From Spirochaetia bacterium (GTDB taxonomy: Bacteria > Spirochaetota > UBA12135): a stretch of 5,575 nucleotides of DNA. This document shows, in pieces, positions 5,533 through 5,575 of the stretch. Location: NCBI GenBank assembly GCA_003497555.1, contig DNNS01000367.1, positions 1 to 5,575 on the forward strand. The letters run 5' to 3'. The notes beneath the pieces are model-generated. The model worked only from the letters and a program-made list of their open reading frames with translations. It ran no database searches and was not told where the DNA came from. The stretch's first letter is position 1; each line of letters opens with the position of its first letter. The position numbers and the translations under genes were made by a program.

Positions 5533-5575
5533 TCCCCTGCTGTTTGCTAAGACGCATAAACATTTTTACAAAATA
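5533..5575 (+). other. Short 3' flank of the operon, no recognisable feature
   Basis: Forty-three bases remain after the response regulator stop codon. I see no GC-rich hairpin with a T-run and no start of a further gene, so whether the operon ends here cannot be decided from the window. Confidence 0.4.

Noticed and set aside
1..5575. CRISPR array, insertion sequence, tRNA/rRNA or prophage features
   Set aside because: I saw no regularly spaced direct repeats, transposase, terminal inverted repeats or structural RNA signatures on either strand.

Overview
The window reads as chromosomal DNA of a free-living, probably anaerobic bacterium with moderately AT-rich DNA. The pairing of a secreted, GH42-like glycoside hydrolase (N-terminal carbohydrate-binding-like domain) with a divergent regulator that joins a GntR-type helix-turn-helix to a LacI-type sugar-binding domain is common in polysaccharide-degrading PVC-group bacteria (Lentisphaerota/Kiritimatiellota type). 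That placement is inference from gene style only; there is no rRNA or other marker here.

Layout. Positions 1-1455 (minus strand) hold the first 485 codons of the exported glycoside hydrolase, which runs off the left edge. A 92-bp divergent intergenic region (1456-1547) carries a promoter for each direction and two related TATAGTA-containing sites, one a perfect 14-bp palindrome, that overlap the two -10 boxes. These are good candidate operators. The GntR/LacI-type regulator follows at 1548-2660 (plus strand). After a 91-bp gap with an extended -10 promoter comes a two-gene operon: an 800-residue protein (2752-5154) and, 12 bp later, a 121-residue stand-alone receiver-domain response regulator (5167-5532). 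The last 43 bases hold nothing recognisable.

How the genes work together. The left pair looks like a local sugar-utilisation switch: the regulator senses a sugar-like ligand and controls the hydrolase and probably itself. The right pair is the most unusual part of the window. The large protein is one uninterrupted reading frame joining a complete histidine kinase core (H-box, N, G1, F, G2 and G3 boxes) to a full-length CoA-disulfide-reductase-like FAD/NAD(P)H oxidoreductase that keeps the family's single active-site cysteine, and then to a rhodanese-like domain whose catalytic cysteine is serine. It has no membrane segment and no N-terminal sensor. The simplest reading is a soluble two-component system in which a flavin/thiol oxidoreductase is the sensory module, reporting cellular redox, CoA-disulfide or persulfide state to the CheY-like partner. 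The domain assignments are well supported by motifs; the sensing role is inference.

A second theme is translation initiation. The regulator and the kinase fusion both start 5-6 nt after a -10 box, have an in-frame stop just upstream, and lack a Shine-Dalgarno sequence, so both are probably leaderless. The hydrolase and the response regulator have ordinary Shine-Dalgarno sites.
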